This document shows positions 48,136 through 60,811 of a DNA stretch of 64,000 nt, piece after piece. This DNA is from Plotosus lineatus. Taxonomy: Eukaryota; Chordata; Actinopteri; Siluriformes; Plotosidae. A program made the translations under genes and the position numbers. The notes under the pieces were generated by a model. The model did not search any database, was not told the DNA's origin, and saw nothing but the letters and a program-made list of their open reading frames with translations. The stretch is from NCBI GenBank assembly GCA_024760905.1, contig CM045729.1, positions 10,136,080 to 10,200,079 of the forward strand, given 5' to 3'. The first letter of the stretch is position 1; each line of letters begins with the position of its first letter.

Positions 48136-51100
48136 GCAGCCGTGAGGGGGGGGCACAAACCAGTGTCTCTCCCTCACGCCGGTCCCAAGCCCGGATAAAT
48201 GCAGAGGGTTGCGTCAGGAAGGGCATCCAGCGTAAAACAAATGCCAAATAAACTATGCGAATCACAAGAAAGAATCACATACCGGATCGGTCGAGGCCCG
48301 GGTTAAAAACGACCGCCATCAGTGCCGTCAACCAACAGGGTGCTGATGGAAATTGGACTACTGTTGGTCGAAGACGTCAAAGAAGGAGAGGCGGGAGGCG
48401 TGTCCGTTGCCAGAGAGAGAAGAGGAAAGGCATGAGGCTAGGACTGAAAGTAGGGACTTTGAATGTTGGAACTATGGCAGGAAAAGGTAGAGAGCTGGCT
48501 GACATGATGCAGAGGAGGAAGGTGGACATACTGTGTGTTCAGGAGACCAGGTGGAAAGGTCGCAAGGCTAGAAACTTAGGAGCAGGGTTTAAGCTGTTTT
48601 ATCACAGTGTGGATGGGAAGAGAAATGGAGTCGGAGTCATCTTGAAGGAGGAGTTTGCCAGGAATGTTCTAGAAGTGAAAAGAGTGTCAGACAGAGTGAT
48701 GAGTCTCAAGTTAGAAATCACAGTTGTGATGGTCAATGTTGTTAGTGCTTATGCCCCACAGACAGGCTGTGAGCGAGAAGAGAAGGAGAGATTCTGGAGG
48801 GAGTTAGATGAAGTGATGCAGAGTACCCCCAGAGGTGAAAGAGTGGTCATTGGGGCAGACTTCAATGGACATGTTGGTGCAGGAAACAGAGGGGACTGGG
48901 AAGTGATGGGTAGGTTTGGTATCCAGGACAGGAACGCAGAAGGACAGATGTTGGTAGATTTTGCAAAAAGGATGGAAATGGCTGTGGTGAATACTTTCTT
49001 CCAGAAGAGAGAGGAGCATAGGGTGACTTATAAAAGTGGAGGTAGGAGCACACAGGTAGACTACATCTTGTGCAGGCGATGTAATTTAAAGGAAGTCAGT
49101 GACTGCAAAGTAGTAGCGGGTGAGAGTGTTGCCAAACAGCATAGGATGGTAGTGTGCAGGATGATGCTGATGGTGAGGAAGGTGAAGAAGGCAAAGGCAG
49201 AGCAGAAGACAAAGTGGTGGAAGTTGAAAAAGGAAGAGTGTCGTGTTGTCTTCAAGGAGGAGTTGAAACAGGCTTTGGGTGGTCAGGAAGTGCTTCCAGA
49301 TGACTGGACAACTACAGCTAATGTGATCAGGGAGACAGGTAGGAGAATACTTGGTGTGTCCTCTGGAAGGAAAGTAGATAAGGAGACTTGGTGGTGGAAT
49401 GAGGAAGTGCAGGAGTGTGTACAAAGAAAGAGATTAGCTAAGAAGAAGTGGGACATTGAGAAAACCGAAGAGAGTAAACAGGAGTACAGGGAGACACAGC
49501 GTAAGGCAAAGGTAGCAGTGTCAAAGGCCAAACAGAGCGCATTTGATGACTTGTATGCTCGGTTGGAAAGTAAGGAGGGAGAAAATGATTTATACAGGTT
49601 GGCACAGCAGAGAAATAGAGATGGGAAGGACGTGCAGCAAGTTAGATTGATAAAGGACAGAGAGGGAAATGTATTGACTGATGACAGAAGTGTGCTGGGA
49701 AGATGGAAAGAGTACTTTGAAGAGCTGATGAATGAGGAAAATGAGAGAGAAAAAAGAGTAGAAGAGGTGACTGTTGAGGACCAGGAAGTAGCAAAGATTA
49801 GTAAGGGTGAAGTGAGGAGGGCATTGAAGAGGATGAAGAATGGAAAGGCAGTTGGTCCTGATGACATACCGGTGGAGGTATGGAAGTGTCTAGGAGAAGT
49901 AGCAGTAGATTTTCTGACAAGAACATTTAACAAGGTCTTAGAGAGTGAGAGGATGCCAGAGGAATGGAGGAGAACTGTGCTGGTGCCCATTTTTAAGAAG
50001 AAGGGAGACGTGCAGAGTTGTGGCAACTACAGAGGGATAAAGTTGATGAGCCATACGATGAAGTTATGGGAAAGAATAGTGGAAGCGAGACTAAGGGCAG
50101 AGGTCAGCATTTGTGAACAACAGTTTGGTTTCATGCCAAGAAAGAGCACCACAGATGCAGTGTTTGCCTTGAGGATGTTAATGGAGAAGTACAGAGAAGG
50201 TCAGAGGGAGCTGCATTGTGCCTTTGTGGATCTGGAGAAAGCATATGACAGGGTGCCGAGAGAACTGTGGTATTGCATGAGGAAGTCTGGAGTGGCAGAG
50301 AAGTATGTTAGAGTGGTGCAGGACATGTATGAGAGATGTAAGACAGCGGTGAAGTGTGCTGTCGGTGTGACACAAGAGTTCAAGGTGGAGATGGGACTGC
50401 ATCAAGGGTCAGCTCTCAGCCCCTTCTTGTTTGCTATGGTGATGGACAGGCTGACAGACGAGGTTAGACAAGATTCCCCATGGACTATGATGTTTGCAGA
50501 TGACATTGTGATCTGTAGTGAGAGCAGAGAACAAGTGCAGGAAAATCTAGAGAGGTGGAGGTATGTCCTGGAAAGGAGGGGAATGAAGATTAGCCTCAGT
50601 AAGACAGAATACATGTGCATGAATGACAAGGACCCAAGAGGAACGGTGAGATTACAGGGAGCAGAGATAAGAAAGGTGGAGGATTTTAAGTACTTTGGCT
50701 CAACAATCCAGAGCAATGGAGAGTGTGGAAAAGAGGTCAAGAAGCGTGTGCAGGCAGGTTGGAATGGTTGGAGAAAAGTGTCCGGTGTGATGTGTGATAA
50801 GAGGGTATCGGCAAAAATGAAAGGAAAAGTGTACAAGACGGTGTTGAGGCCAACGATGTATGGGTTAGAAACAGTGGCCCTGGGGAAAAGACAAGAGGCA
50901 GAGCTGGAGGTAGCAGAGATGAAAATGTTGAGGTTCTCTTTGGGAGTAACGAGGATGGATAGGATTAGGAATGAGCACATCAGAGGGACAGCACATGTAA
51001 GACGTCTTGGAGACAAAGTCAGAGAGGCTAGATTGAGATGGTTTGGACATGTACAGAGGAGGGATAGTGAGTATATTGGTAATAGGATGCTGAGGCTCGA

Positions 51101-52607
51101 ACTACCAGGCAAAAGGCCTAGAGCAGGGGTCGGCAACCCACGGCTCCGGAGCCGCATGCGGCTCTTTCATTCTTATGCTGCGGCTCTGCATGGCTCGGGA
51201 AAATAAATTGCAAGTATCTGATTTTAAGTATATTGTAGGGAACTGAGTAGAACAATTAATACACTGCTTCTGTCTGCTGTGCAATGGACAACTGACAGCT
51301 ACTTTTATTGTGACATGTTCAACACAACGTCGACAGCACTTGACGTGTCAGCAGGCAGATTTGGCAGCCGGCATGTGCGGAAAGCCCAGCAACACCAAAA
51401 CTGCACAATATCTTAAAGTATTTTATTTGTGTCTGTTCGTTTGTTTAATTGTAGCTGTAAATTGTATGATTATTGTGATCTGTAAATATTAAAATAAAAT
51501 ATATATAGATTGTATTATTTTTCATCACTTAAAATATGCGTCACACTCTCCGACAGCCCGCCAAAACGCCGTACATTTATCGAGACTTTCAACTCTAGGT
51601 AGGCCACGGATGGATAAATCTAAGAAAAGAAAAATATTTGAAGAAAACAGAGCATTTAATGGTGCATGGGCAGATTCATTTGCAAAAGGTTCAAATCACC
51701 TTCAGTTTCGTTCATTACTGGATGAGGTGGAGCGCACGTACTCTGATCTGATGCATAACAGTGCGGTGGCTGTCCAGAGGAGAAGTGCTGAAACGCTTTG
51801 CTGCATGTCTGAGAGAGGTGAAGACTTTCATGAGCAGCAAAGGACTCACCTTTCCTGAGCTGGAACGGCAAGAGTGGCTGGAAAAGCTGTATTTCATGGT
51901 GGACATGACGGCGAACCTGAATGCGCTGAATACAACTCTTCAGGGGAGAGGAGGCACAGCGCTACACATGCTGGAAGAGGTGTTGGCGTTTGAGCGCAAG
52001 CTGACAGTGTTTGTGAGAGATTTAGAGAGAGGAACACTGTCTCACTTCCCCTCCTTAAGGGAGTTCAAACAAGCGAACAAGGTGATAAATTCAGAGTATT
52101 TGCAGTCTGCAATCACTACAATGCAAGCATCGTTTGGGAAACGATTCCAAGAGTTCAGAGAGGAAAAAGCCACATTATCCTTCCCCGTCGCTCCCCTGAC
52201 CATCGACCCATCCCTGTTAAATGTGTCTGCATTGGCAGGTGTAAGTCAACCTGATCTCGAGCTGGAGCTGGCTGACATAGCTGACAGAGATATATGGGTG
52301 TCTGAGTTTGAACGCATGAGAGATATATTTATATATATGCGAACATATTCATTTCAGATGTCAAAAAGTGTTTGTGGCTCCCAGTGTTGTCTTTTCCGTG
52401 GAAACCGGGTCGAAATGGCTCTTTGAGTGTTAAAGGTTGCCGACCCCTGGCCTAGAGGAAGACCAAAGAGACGATTCATGGATGTGGTGAAGGAGGACAT
52501 GAAGATCGTTGGTGTAAGAGAAGAAGATGCAAAGGATAGGGTGAGATGGAGGCAGATGATTCGCTGTGGCGACCCCTGAAGGGAAAAGCCGAAAGGAAAA
52601 GAAGAAG
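48136..52607 (+). mobile_element. RTE-clade LINE, full length, interrupted by a hAT (copy 5)
   Basis: The 5' UTR starts near 48136 (gcagccgtgagggg) and the 3' end is at about 52607 (gaaaggaaaagaagaag). The single ORF opens at 48255, though MRLGLKVGTL at 48432 may be the true start. It runs open to 51123 and continues at 52458-52576, about 995 codons. The endonuclease shows LNVGTM, LCVQETRW, IGADFNGHVG, STQVDYILC and AKQHRMVV. The RT shows KAVGPDDIPVEVW, motif A FVDLEKAYDRV, motif B LHQGSALSPFLF and motif C FADDIV. The C-terminal domain ends RWRQMIRCGDP. The hAT after codon 956 is the only obvious break. It is the reference copy for the other RTEs here. Confidence 0.93.
51124..52449 (+). mobile_element. 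hAT element, 1.3 kb, internally deleted
   Basis: The termini share caggggtcggcaacc as an inverted repeat. A perfect 8-bp target duplication, gcctagag, lies at 51116-51123 and 52450-52457. The transposase is partial. 51610-51858 gives the N-terminus (MDKSKKRKIFEENRAFNGAW) joined directly to later sequence, showing an internal deletion. A 1-bp shift near 51760 then leads into 51761-52426 (VRWLSRGEVLKRFAACLREV) and the hATC-side region. It resembles the Charlie8-like hAT part of GTF2IRD2. It cannot make a full transposase. Confidence 0.93.
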
Positions 52608-52680
52608 ATGCCCTTCCTGTCACAACCCTTTTTAGCAAGGGACAGAAACACGCTGACGACTTTGCAGCTCCTCTGCAGGT
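52607..52680 (-). mobile_element. SINE tail fragment at RTE 3' flank
   Basis: About 70 bp of the RTE-tail SINE in minus sense (gatgcccttcctgtcacaac), ending near 52680. The RTE 3' end joins it directly. Confidence 0.65.
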
Positions 52681-52749
52681 GGGTTATTATATATTATATT
52701 ATATATATTATATATGATTAATCACTGCACCACCATGCTGCCCTCCCAA

Positions 52750-53195
<446 letters not shown>

Positions 53196-54245
53196 ACATG
53201 TTGAAAGACTGAATTTTTCAGGAACACACTTTATCAATTTCTGAACCACTCACTCCTACACTTGGTGAAGGTGAAGCTCACCATGAACATTTCGCAATGT
53301 AAAATCCAATAGATGAGTCCTGTGTCATTTTTTAAATCATTTTAATAATTTTAATTCCATCCTGTAATTTATTTGTTTGTGGAAGTCCTGAAAACCAAGG
53401 TTGTGGAAAAAGTCTGCTGGAGACATTTTACTTTAATATCACATGATTTTAATTTAACAAATCTTTATTTCAACAGAACATTTCATTATTTTCTATTATT
53501 TTGAGAACTCTGAATAAAATTCTGTCAATATTTCCAGTTTTTATTTTATTTTAATTTCACAGACGAAGTGAGTCGGAATGACGTCACAAAACTTCAAAAA
53601 CGTTTCACAATGAAGTGTTCAGTGCTTTTGTAAAACAAACATTCACAAAGAATAAACTTTAATCTTCAATATTTCATTCACTTAAATAAAACAAAACCAG
53701 CTCCGACTGATCTGATTCGCTTACAGAGACTGAAGTGGGCGGAGCTTTAGAGGAGATTCTTCACCACAAACCCCGAGGATTGGCAGTAATGTATCAGTGA
53801 ATGTGTGTGTGAAAGTGTGGAGGTGTTTGTTTGTGAGCGGGTCGGAGAAGGACAGATTTCCTCTGTCCCAGTCCAACTGGACTCTGATCCTCTGGAGTTT
53901 CTGTGATACTGAGAGCAGAGTCGCTGTCTCTGGTGTAGAAACTGCGTAATATTTACCATCAAAATACTCCCCACATACCAGATTCCACTGCTGGAGAATA
54001 TCTCCCCTTCCTCTGAGCAGATTCTCTCATCACACCCACAACCCACCATGTACAGTCTCCAACATCAACATCCCAGCAGTGAGTCCCTGAGTTAAAACCC
54101 TCAGAGCCCAGAATACAGGAATAATAATTAAATCTCTCTGGATTATCAGGAAGTTTCTGTTTCTCTTTCCTGAGTCTCACACTGGTCAGATCATCAGATA
54201 CAATGAGGTCAGGATGAGCGGTGTTGGGGTCCAGAGTTACAGGTA

Positions 54246-54288
<43 letters not shown>

Positions 54289-54726
54289 TAAGAGAAAATA
54301 GAAACTCTGAAGCTTGAAGTCTCTGCTGCGCTCCGTTGGTTCCTCGGTGTCTCTGCTCAATACAAACACTGAACGGAGAAAGTTTTTCTTGAATGAATGA
54401 GCCACAGTCTGATCTAATCGGTGAATTAATGTCCTTGCGACGTATCACCTAACCTATCAAGATCAAGATCAAGATCTTCAACTTTCAAAATAAACTGTCG
54501 ACTGCATCCCCGAGGAACCGAATTAAACACGAACACTTTTATCATAATAATAATAATAATAATAATATCACACAAATTCTCCCACTTTTTGAAATATAAA
54601 AAGTTTTGCTGCTTCGAGACCACCTCACTGCTGATGCTGCTGCCCCTGCGACCTGAACCCGGATGAAGCAGATGATGATGATTATGATAACAATACATAC
54701 ATTTTTTACACAAGAGAGCTTTGAGA

Positions 54727-54985
54727 GATTTCCTTTCGGCTTTTTCTCTTTCTCAGGGGTCGCAACAGCCAATGATTCGCACGTTTGATTTGGTTCATAG
54801 GTTTTTACGTCGGATGCCCTTCCTGACACAACCGTTTTGCAAGGGACAGAAACACGCTGACGGCTTTGCAGCTCCTCTTTACAAAAGTCAGCAATGGTTC
54901 TTTTACATGAACCTCTCACCATAGACAGTCAGAGACATGGCCAGCCTTTGATAATCCAGTTACTGCACTGGGGACATTTTTACAC
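54727..54985 (-). mobile_element. SINE in TRIM copy C intron 5
   Basis: Same insertion as 1117-1365 and 20828-21095. Confidence 0.8.
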
Positions 54986-55166
54986 CAATTGATTGAAATA
55001 AAATAAGGAAAACCCTCTCTGTTTTAGCTTCAAATCATTCCAACAAAAAACTTATCAGTTATTGAATGCACCACAGTGTACATGAACCAAAGGATTTCAA
55101 AATAAAAGTTCCACTGGATTAAATGATGTTGCATGAAATGTAAACAGATTTATTATACGTAGAAGG

Positions 55167-55168
<2 letters not shown>

Positions 55169-55212
<44 letters not shown>

Positions 55213-55376
55213 ATTATTCATAATAATAATAATAATAATAATAAAAACAAAACAAAACCACAATAATAATAATAATTTAAATTTGTAATATACAAATAAG
55301 TGCTTCAAACCTCTTCAGTGCAGTTTATTAGAAAACAGAAAGCAGCTTAAGGAATTGAAATTAGAAATTGTATGTG

Positions 55377-55425
<49 letters not shown>
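55169..55425. repeat. ATT and CA arrays in TRIM copy C intron 5
   Basis: ATT/AAT at 55169-55245 and CA at 55380-55424; another CA array lies at 54251-54286. Confidence 0.9.
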
Positions 55426-57430
55426 GATAGAATGAATGTGAAAAATTGGTACTTTCAGTAGCTTACTGTATTGTACAGTGTCCTGCATCTTCTCGCAGAC
55501 TCTGAACTTCAGGTTGCTCAGCTGCTTTGCCTCATGGATCAGTGCTCCTGAAAGCTCCTCTGGATGCTGCAGTGTGCACTGGGCTCTGGAAACACATTCG
55601 GGAGTCAGTGCTGCTGTGGGTTTGGATTCAGAAACACAGAGAATGAGAGAGACAGGAAGAACATCACTCACCTTTTCACTGTGGCCTTGTAGTTCTGTAA
55701 AACAACAAAGTAAATATCAGTGGAGATGATTGACATTTTTACACCAATGAAATATGGCGTTTCTGATGATGGAAACAAGTTTTACTTTCTCACAGTATAA
55801 ATACTGAATAAATGATCCTCACTTGTAAGAACGAGACGTCTTCGGCTCTCATCTCGTCTTCTATGGCTCTGATTGTGTCTGAAAGAGATGAAATGTCTTT
55901 GCTCAGCTTCTCCATCTTCTCCTTCATCATCTGACTCTTCTGCTCCTCTTCCTCTCTCAGTGCAGTGATCCTGACTGTCTCTTCATCTCGTAGAAACCGG
56001 TGAAGCTTCTCAAACTCCTCCTTAATCTGATGCTCTGTGTGTTGGGCCTGAATCTGCAGTGAAGAGGAAATCAAATGAAATAGAATCCATTATGCAATGA
56101 TGTAAAATATAATTATAATATCAAACCCATGCTATTGATTCTGACCTTTATATGTTCTGCAGTCTGACTCCAATTCAGTTTACAGTCTTTCAAGATCTTC
56201 AGTTTCTCCTTTAGGGGCTTCAGTGCAGTTTTGAGCTCCTCCTGAAACAAATCCACACACTGCATGGAGACTCTATGTTTCAGATCTTATTTTACACATC
56301 GTTACTTCACACCACTGTTTATTATGGAGATTTAACTGCACAATGTTCAGTGTGTGTTTTTATAATCTACATTATTTACCTTACAGTCTGTTCCTGCCTC
56401 ATCAATGGGGCAGAATTTGTGGTTGGTGTGTTTTCTTGAAATCTGACACACCATACACACCGGCTGTTGATCGTCCAGACAGAAGAGTTTGAATTTCTCA
56501 CTGTGCAGACTGCAGACTGTTTCAGACCCTGATGAAGATCTCTGACTTCTCTCCTGTAAGAAAGTCTCACACAGGTTCTTTAAGGCCAGATTGATGGGAG
56601 TAGAATCCTTAGATGACTTCCTCCTACAAATGGGACATTCTCTGGATCCTTTGGTCTCCCAGAACTTCTCCAAACACACTTTACACACACTGTGACTGCA
56701 GCCCAGAAGAACAGGATTCTTGAAGATTTCACAGCACACAGGACAGGAGAAATCCTCTTCTGAGAACTTAGAAGCCATTTTATTTTACTGTTGTTGTTCT
56801 CTCCAGTCCAAATGTTCACTTTCACTTTGATTAAAAGTAATTACAGCCTAATTTCAGGTTTCTTTAAAGTTAAACACACGACTTTGTAGATCCAGTTATT
56901 AATCACTTCTTCTCACAGTGCTGAGAATGATTTCTCCATAAACCGAGAATAAAACAAAACTCACCAGAGCAGAACACTGCAGGCTGGTTATGGAGTTATG
57001 GTCGTCTCAGACACACTTCCTGAATAGGAGGAGTTTTAGAGAGACTTTTAGAGAGAATGATGTTCCCAACATTCGCAGTCACTGAATGTCACAAAATGAT
57101 ATTCATCAGAAAAGTTGGCAAATCCAAAATCTGCTTGGCTCATTAGCATTCACGAAGAGTTAGCCTAAAGTCTGTGTAAATAAATAAACAACTGCACTTA
57201 TTACACTTGTGTTTGTAACGTTGGGGTAATGGACAATATAGCAATGTACATCAGTCTCCTGTAGATGGAAGCAAAGGAGAAAGATGTGAGAAAAGAACAT
57301 TGATAAGAAAAATATGAATTATCAACAAAGGAGTCATTGCAGTTTTCCCTGCCTGACTTGCAATGGTTCCGTAAAATCTCTCGAATCACAGTGAGAGGTG
57401 TGGCTGGCCTTTGATCATCCAGTTTGCTGC

Positions 57431-57432
<2 letters not shown>

Positions 57433-57486
<54 letters not shown>
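57433..57486. repeat. TG array upstream of TRIM copy C
   Basis: About 54 bp of (GT)n, the match of 23545-23636. Confidence 0.95.
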
Positions 57487-57488
<2 letters not shown>

Positions 57489-57564
57489 TGTTGAGGGGGG
57501 GGGTTTAGCAATGACAATTCAGTGATGAGACTTCAGTGTTATATCACTGTGGAACCAACATCTG

Positions 57565-58724
57565 CATAAACAACAGTTTGGTTTCATGCCAAGAAAGAGC
57601 ACCACAGATGCAGTGTTTGCCTTGAGAATGTGAATAGAGAAGTACAGAGAAGGTCAGAAGGAGCTGCATTGTGCCTTTGTGGATCTGGAGAAAGCACATG
57701 ACAGGGTACCGAGAGAGGAATTGTGGTATTGCATGAGGAAGTCTGGAGTAGCAGAGAAGTATGTTAGAGTGGTGCAGGACATGTATGAGAGATGTAAGAC
57801 AGTGGTGCGGTGTACTGTCGGTGTGACAAAAAAGTTCAAGGTGGACGTGGGACTGCATCGAGGGTCAGCTCTGAGCCCCTTCTTGTTTGCTATGGTGATG
57901 GACAGGCTGACAGACGGGGTTAGACAAGAATCTCCATGGACTATGTTGTTTTCAGAAGACATTGTGATCTGCAGTGAGAGCAGAGAACAAGTGCAGGAAA
58001 ATGTAGCGAGGTGGAGGTATGCCCTGGAAAGGAGAGAAATGAAGATTAGCCTCAGTAAGATAGAATACATGTGTGTGAACGACAAGGACCCATGAGGAAC
58101 GGTGAGGTTACAGGGAGCAGAGATAAGGAAGGTGGCGGGTTTTTAGTACTTAGGCTCAACAATCCAGAGCAATGGAGTGTGTGGAAAAGAGGTGAAGAAG
58201 CATGTGCAGGCAGGCTGGAATGGTTGGAGAAAAGTATCTGGTGTGACGTGTGATAGGAAGGTATCAGCATGAATAAAAGGAAAAGTGTACAAGACCGTGA
58301 TGAGGCCAGCGATGTTGTATGGTTTAGAAACAGTGGCTCTGGGGAAAAGACAGGAGGCTGAGCTGGAGGTAGCAGAGATGAAATTGTTGAGGTTCTCTTT
58401 GGGAGTAACGAGGATGGATAAGATCAGGAATGAGTACATCAGAGGGACAGCACATGTTAGAGGTTTTGGAGACAAAGTCAGAGAGGCTAGATTGAGATGG
58501 TTTGGACATGTACAGAGGAGGGATAGTGAATATATTGGTAGTAGGATGCTGAGGTTGGAACTACCAGGTAGAAGGTCTAGAGGAAGACCAAAGAGAAATT
58601 GTATGGATGTGGTGAAGGAGGACATGAAGGTAGTTGGAGTAAGAGTAGAGGATGTAGAGGATAGGGTAAGATTGAGGCAGATCATTTGCTGTGGCGACCC
58701 CTGAAGGGAAAAGCCGAAAAGAAA
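57565..58724 (+). mobile_element. RTE-clade LINE, truncated (copy 6)
   Basis: Same start point as copy 2. Frames 57679-58095 and 58285-58704 cover RT motif B (LHRGSALSPFLF, Gln to Arg) and a damaged motif C (FSEDIV in place of FADDIV), then the C-terminal domain to CGDP. A stop in DPRG and a TGA near 58271 break it. It keeps the empty site (gtctagag at about 58575) for the hAT found in copy 2. Confidence 0.9.
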
Positions 58725-58735
58725 AGAAGGATTTG

Positions 58736-59161
58736 CCGAGTCAAAGTCCTGACCTGAACCCTATTGAGATGCTGTGGCATGACATTAAAAAGGTTCTTCA
58801 TGCCGGAAAACCATCTGATCTTCAACAATTGTGCAGAGAAGAGTGGGCCAAAATCCCATCCAGCCATGTGAAACTCATCGCCTCTTATCACAAATGCTTG
58901 AGTGCAGTTATTGCTGCAAAAGGTGGTTCAACCAGATATCAGGTTTAGCAGGCATTTACTTTTTCACACGGGCCCTTGTAGGTTCGGATTTTTTTTTCCA
59001 TAAAAAAATGCAATTGGCACTGAAAACTGCATGTAGTGTTTACTTGTGTTTTCTCTTTGTATAATATTTAGGTTTGCTTGATCTGAAATGGATGACGGTG
59101 ACAAACGTGCACAAAATGTCAGAAATTGGTCAGGGGGTGAAAACTTTGGCACAGCACTGTA
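58736..59161 (+). mobile_element. Tc1-like C-terminal half with right end (copy C unit)
   Basis: It encodes SPDLNPIEMLWHDIKKVLHA through GGSTRYQV and ends with the inverted repeat tgaaaactttggcacagcac at about 59140-59161, which pairs with the left end at 7738. The N-terminal half is missing. Confidence 0.87.
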
Positions 59162-59837
59162 TGCGCTGCCATTGAAAAGTCTGAACCCACCTTCTACCTC
59201 AGTTGGAATGAGTAGTTGCGTCCAGACTTTAAAAGAAGACTGTGGAGCAACAACTGAAAATGTGATTGACCCAAGTGAAGCTTACGGTGCGAACCCGCAT
59301 CATGCTGCTGCTCGCGAGCTCAGGCATTCATTCTGCACTTTCACAAAGTCTGTGAGTCAACATCACCATTATTAAGAAAGACATTGTTTATTTATCAGGC
59401 CGTTCAAATCTTCAAAAGGAAATTGTAGATTTTAAAATAATAAAAATGAAATAATATTATTCTCCTGATGTGCCACATGTTGATTAATGTCCATGCTCCA
59501 ACTTTCCAAGCTAGTCATGTACTGTGGTGTCGAGGATAATTATATCAAACTACACTAAAGAATGAAAAGTTAACTGATTGCTTCCTTCTTCGACCAAGAC
59601 GAAATATTCGGTTCCTGTTTGACTCACCATTAAGACAGGCAGCTCTGTGTTGCCATAAAAATCAAATAAAAAGTTTAGCCAGCCTCACGTGATATTGTAA
59701 TGAACAGCATGTGGTATCTGAAGGGAGGATGAGGAGACTCTCCTCCCGAACTGGGAAATCCTTTGAAATAACTAAATATAGTCACTGAACTTGGCACTTG
59801 TCCTTGGGGAGGATGTCAGTTTTTCTCTAAAAATAGA

Positions 59838-60013
59838 TGTCCTTCTTTTCCTTTTGGCTTTTCCCTTCAGGGGTCGCCACAGCGAATCATCTGCCTCCAT
59901 CTCACCCTATCCTTTGCATCTTCTTCTCTTATACCAGCTACCTTCATGTCCCTCTGTCCGCAGGTAATCAGGACTGGGATCCCCCGCAACCACCAGATCT
60001 CTCTGTGTGTATA

Positions 60014-60063
<50 letters not shown>

Positions 60064-60310
60064 TCCCTCACTGTCCGCAGTTCACAGTTAATGGGAACCG
60101 AGATCCCCCGCAACTGCCGATTTCCACGAAGTAGGATCGACCCCCCTGACTGACGTATACATACATGTATATGTGTATATCAATGAATACATATTCAACG
60201 ATATAAATTCCATCTCTGTCCTTTATCACTCTAACTTGCTGCATGTCCTTCCTATCTCTATTTCTTTGCTGTGCCAACTAGTATAAATCATTTTCTCCCT
60301 CCTTACTGTC
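59838..60310 (-). mobile_element. RTE pieces split by a foreign repeat
   Basis: 59838-59950 is an RTE 3' end in minus sense (ttcaggggtcgccacagcga). 60205-60310 is an RTE linker piece (cttgctgcatgtccttccta). Between them 59955-60200 is another repeat with a (TA)n core (60020-60054) bordered by ctgtccgcag/ggatccc-type segments that also occur at 62101-62300, possibly a MITE. Confidence 0.65.
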
Positions 60311-60327
60311 CAGCCTAGCATACAAGT

Positions 60328-60332
<5 letters not shown>

Positions 60333-60384
<52 letters not shown>
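60333..60384. repeat. AT dinucleotide array
   Basis: (TA)n of about 50 bp, then a short CA run. Confidence 0.95.
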
Positions 60385-60390
<6 letters not shown>

Positions 60391-60412
60391 CATACACACG
60401 CACACACACAGA

Positions 60413-60735
60413 GGGGCAGTAATGGTCTAGTGGACAGGGCGCTGAATCGCTGATCCTAAGGTTGGGGGTTCGAGTCCCCACAGGGTTGTCACTGTCCCCC
60501 CAGTGCAGCTCACTGGGTTATCAAAGGCTGGACATGTCTCTCATTGTCTATGGTGAGGAGCAGAGAAAAAGAACCATTGCTGACTTTCGTAAAAAGAGTG
60601 GGCTGCAAAGCCGTCACCGTGTTTCTGTCCCTTGCTCAAGGGTTGTGACAGGAAGGGCATCCGACGTAAAATCCTATGCCAAATCAAATGTGTGAATCAG
60701 ATGATTCGCTGTGGCGACTCTCAAGAAAGGGAAAA

Positions 60736-60736
<1 letters not shown>
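60413..60736 (+). mobile_element. tRNA-derived SINE with RTE-type tail, full length
   Basis: The head (ggggcagtaatggtctagtg, B-box-like gggttcgagtcc), body and RTE-derived tail (acaggaagggcatccgacgt, then gatgattcgctgtggcgact) are all present. An AT array begins at its 3' end. Confidence 0.9.

Positions 60737-60805
<69 letters not shown>
60737..60805. repeat. AT dinucleotide array
   Basis: About 69 bp of (TA)n between a SINE 3' end and an L2-like LINE. The Ile-Tyr ORFs over it are artefacts. Confidence 0.95.
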
Positions 60806-60808
<3 letters not shown>

Positions 60809-60811
60809 CGA

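Larger units (their letters stand above)
53721..56778 (-). pseudogene. TRIM35-like gene, copy C (SPRY frameshifted)
   Basis: Exons match copy B: 56380-56778 (RING, B-box), 56146-56241, 55823-56053 (coiled coil), 55672-55694, 55467-55585 and 53721-54245 (PRY-SPRY). The first five are open with good splice sites, including a gtgagt donor after the 23-nt exon. In the SPRY exon a 1-bp loss near 54002 and a 2-bp gain near 53965 shift the frame and end it early after ESGMWGVF. The product would keep RING, B-box, coiled coil and PRY but lose most of SPRY. I call it a pseudogene. A truncated protein acting on the family's other members is possible but not shown. Confidence 0.87.
53400..59835. repeat. 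TRIM duplication unit, copy C
   Basis: Partner of 19545-25985. It keeps the Tc1 right end and about 600 bp more than copy B, but has no hAT in its RTE. Confidence 0.9.

Noticed and set aside
49283..50026. Long minus-strand ORFs over RTE copies (also 50402-51157, 23998-24417, 45144-45578)
   Set aside because: They recur as the antisense of every RTE copy and have no independent similarity.
59088..59375. 95-aa plus-strand ORF
   Set aside because: It starts inside the Tc1 terminal repeat, has no recognised domains and is not conserved in unit B.
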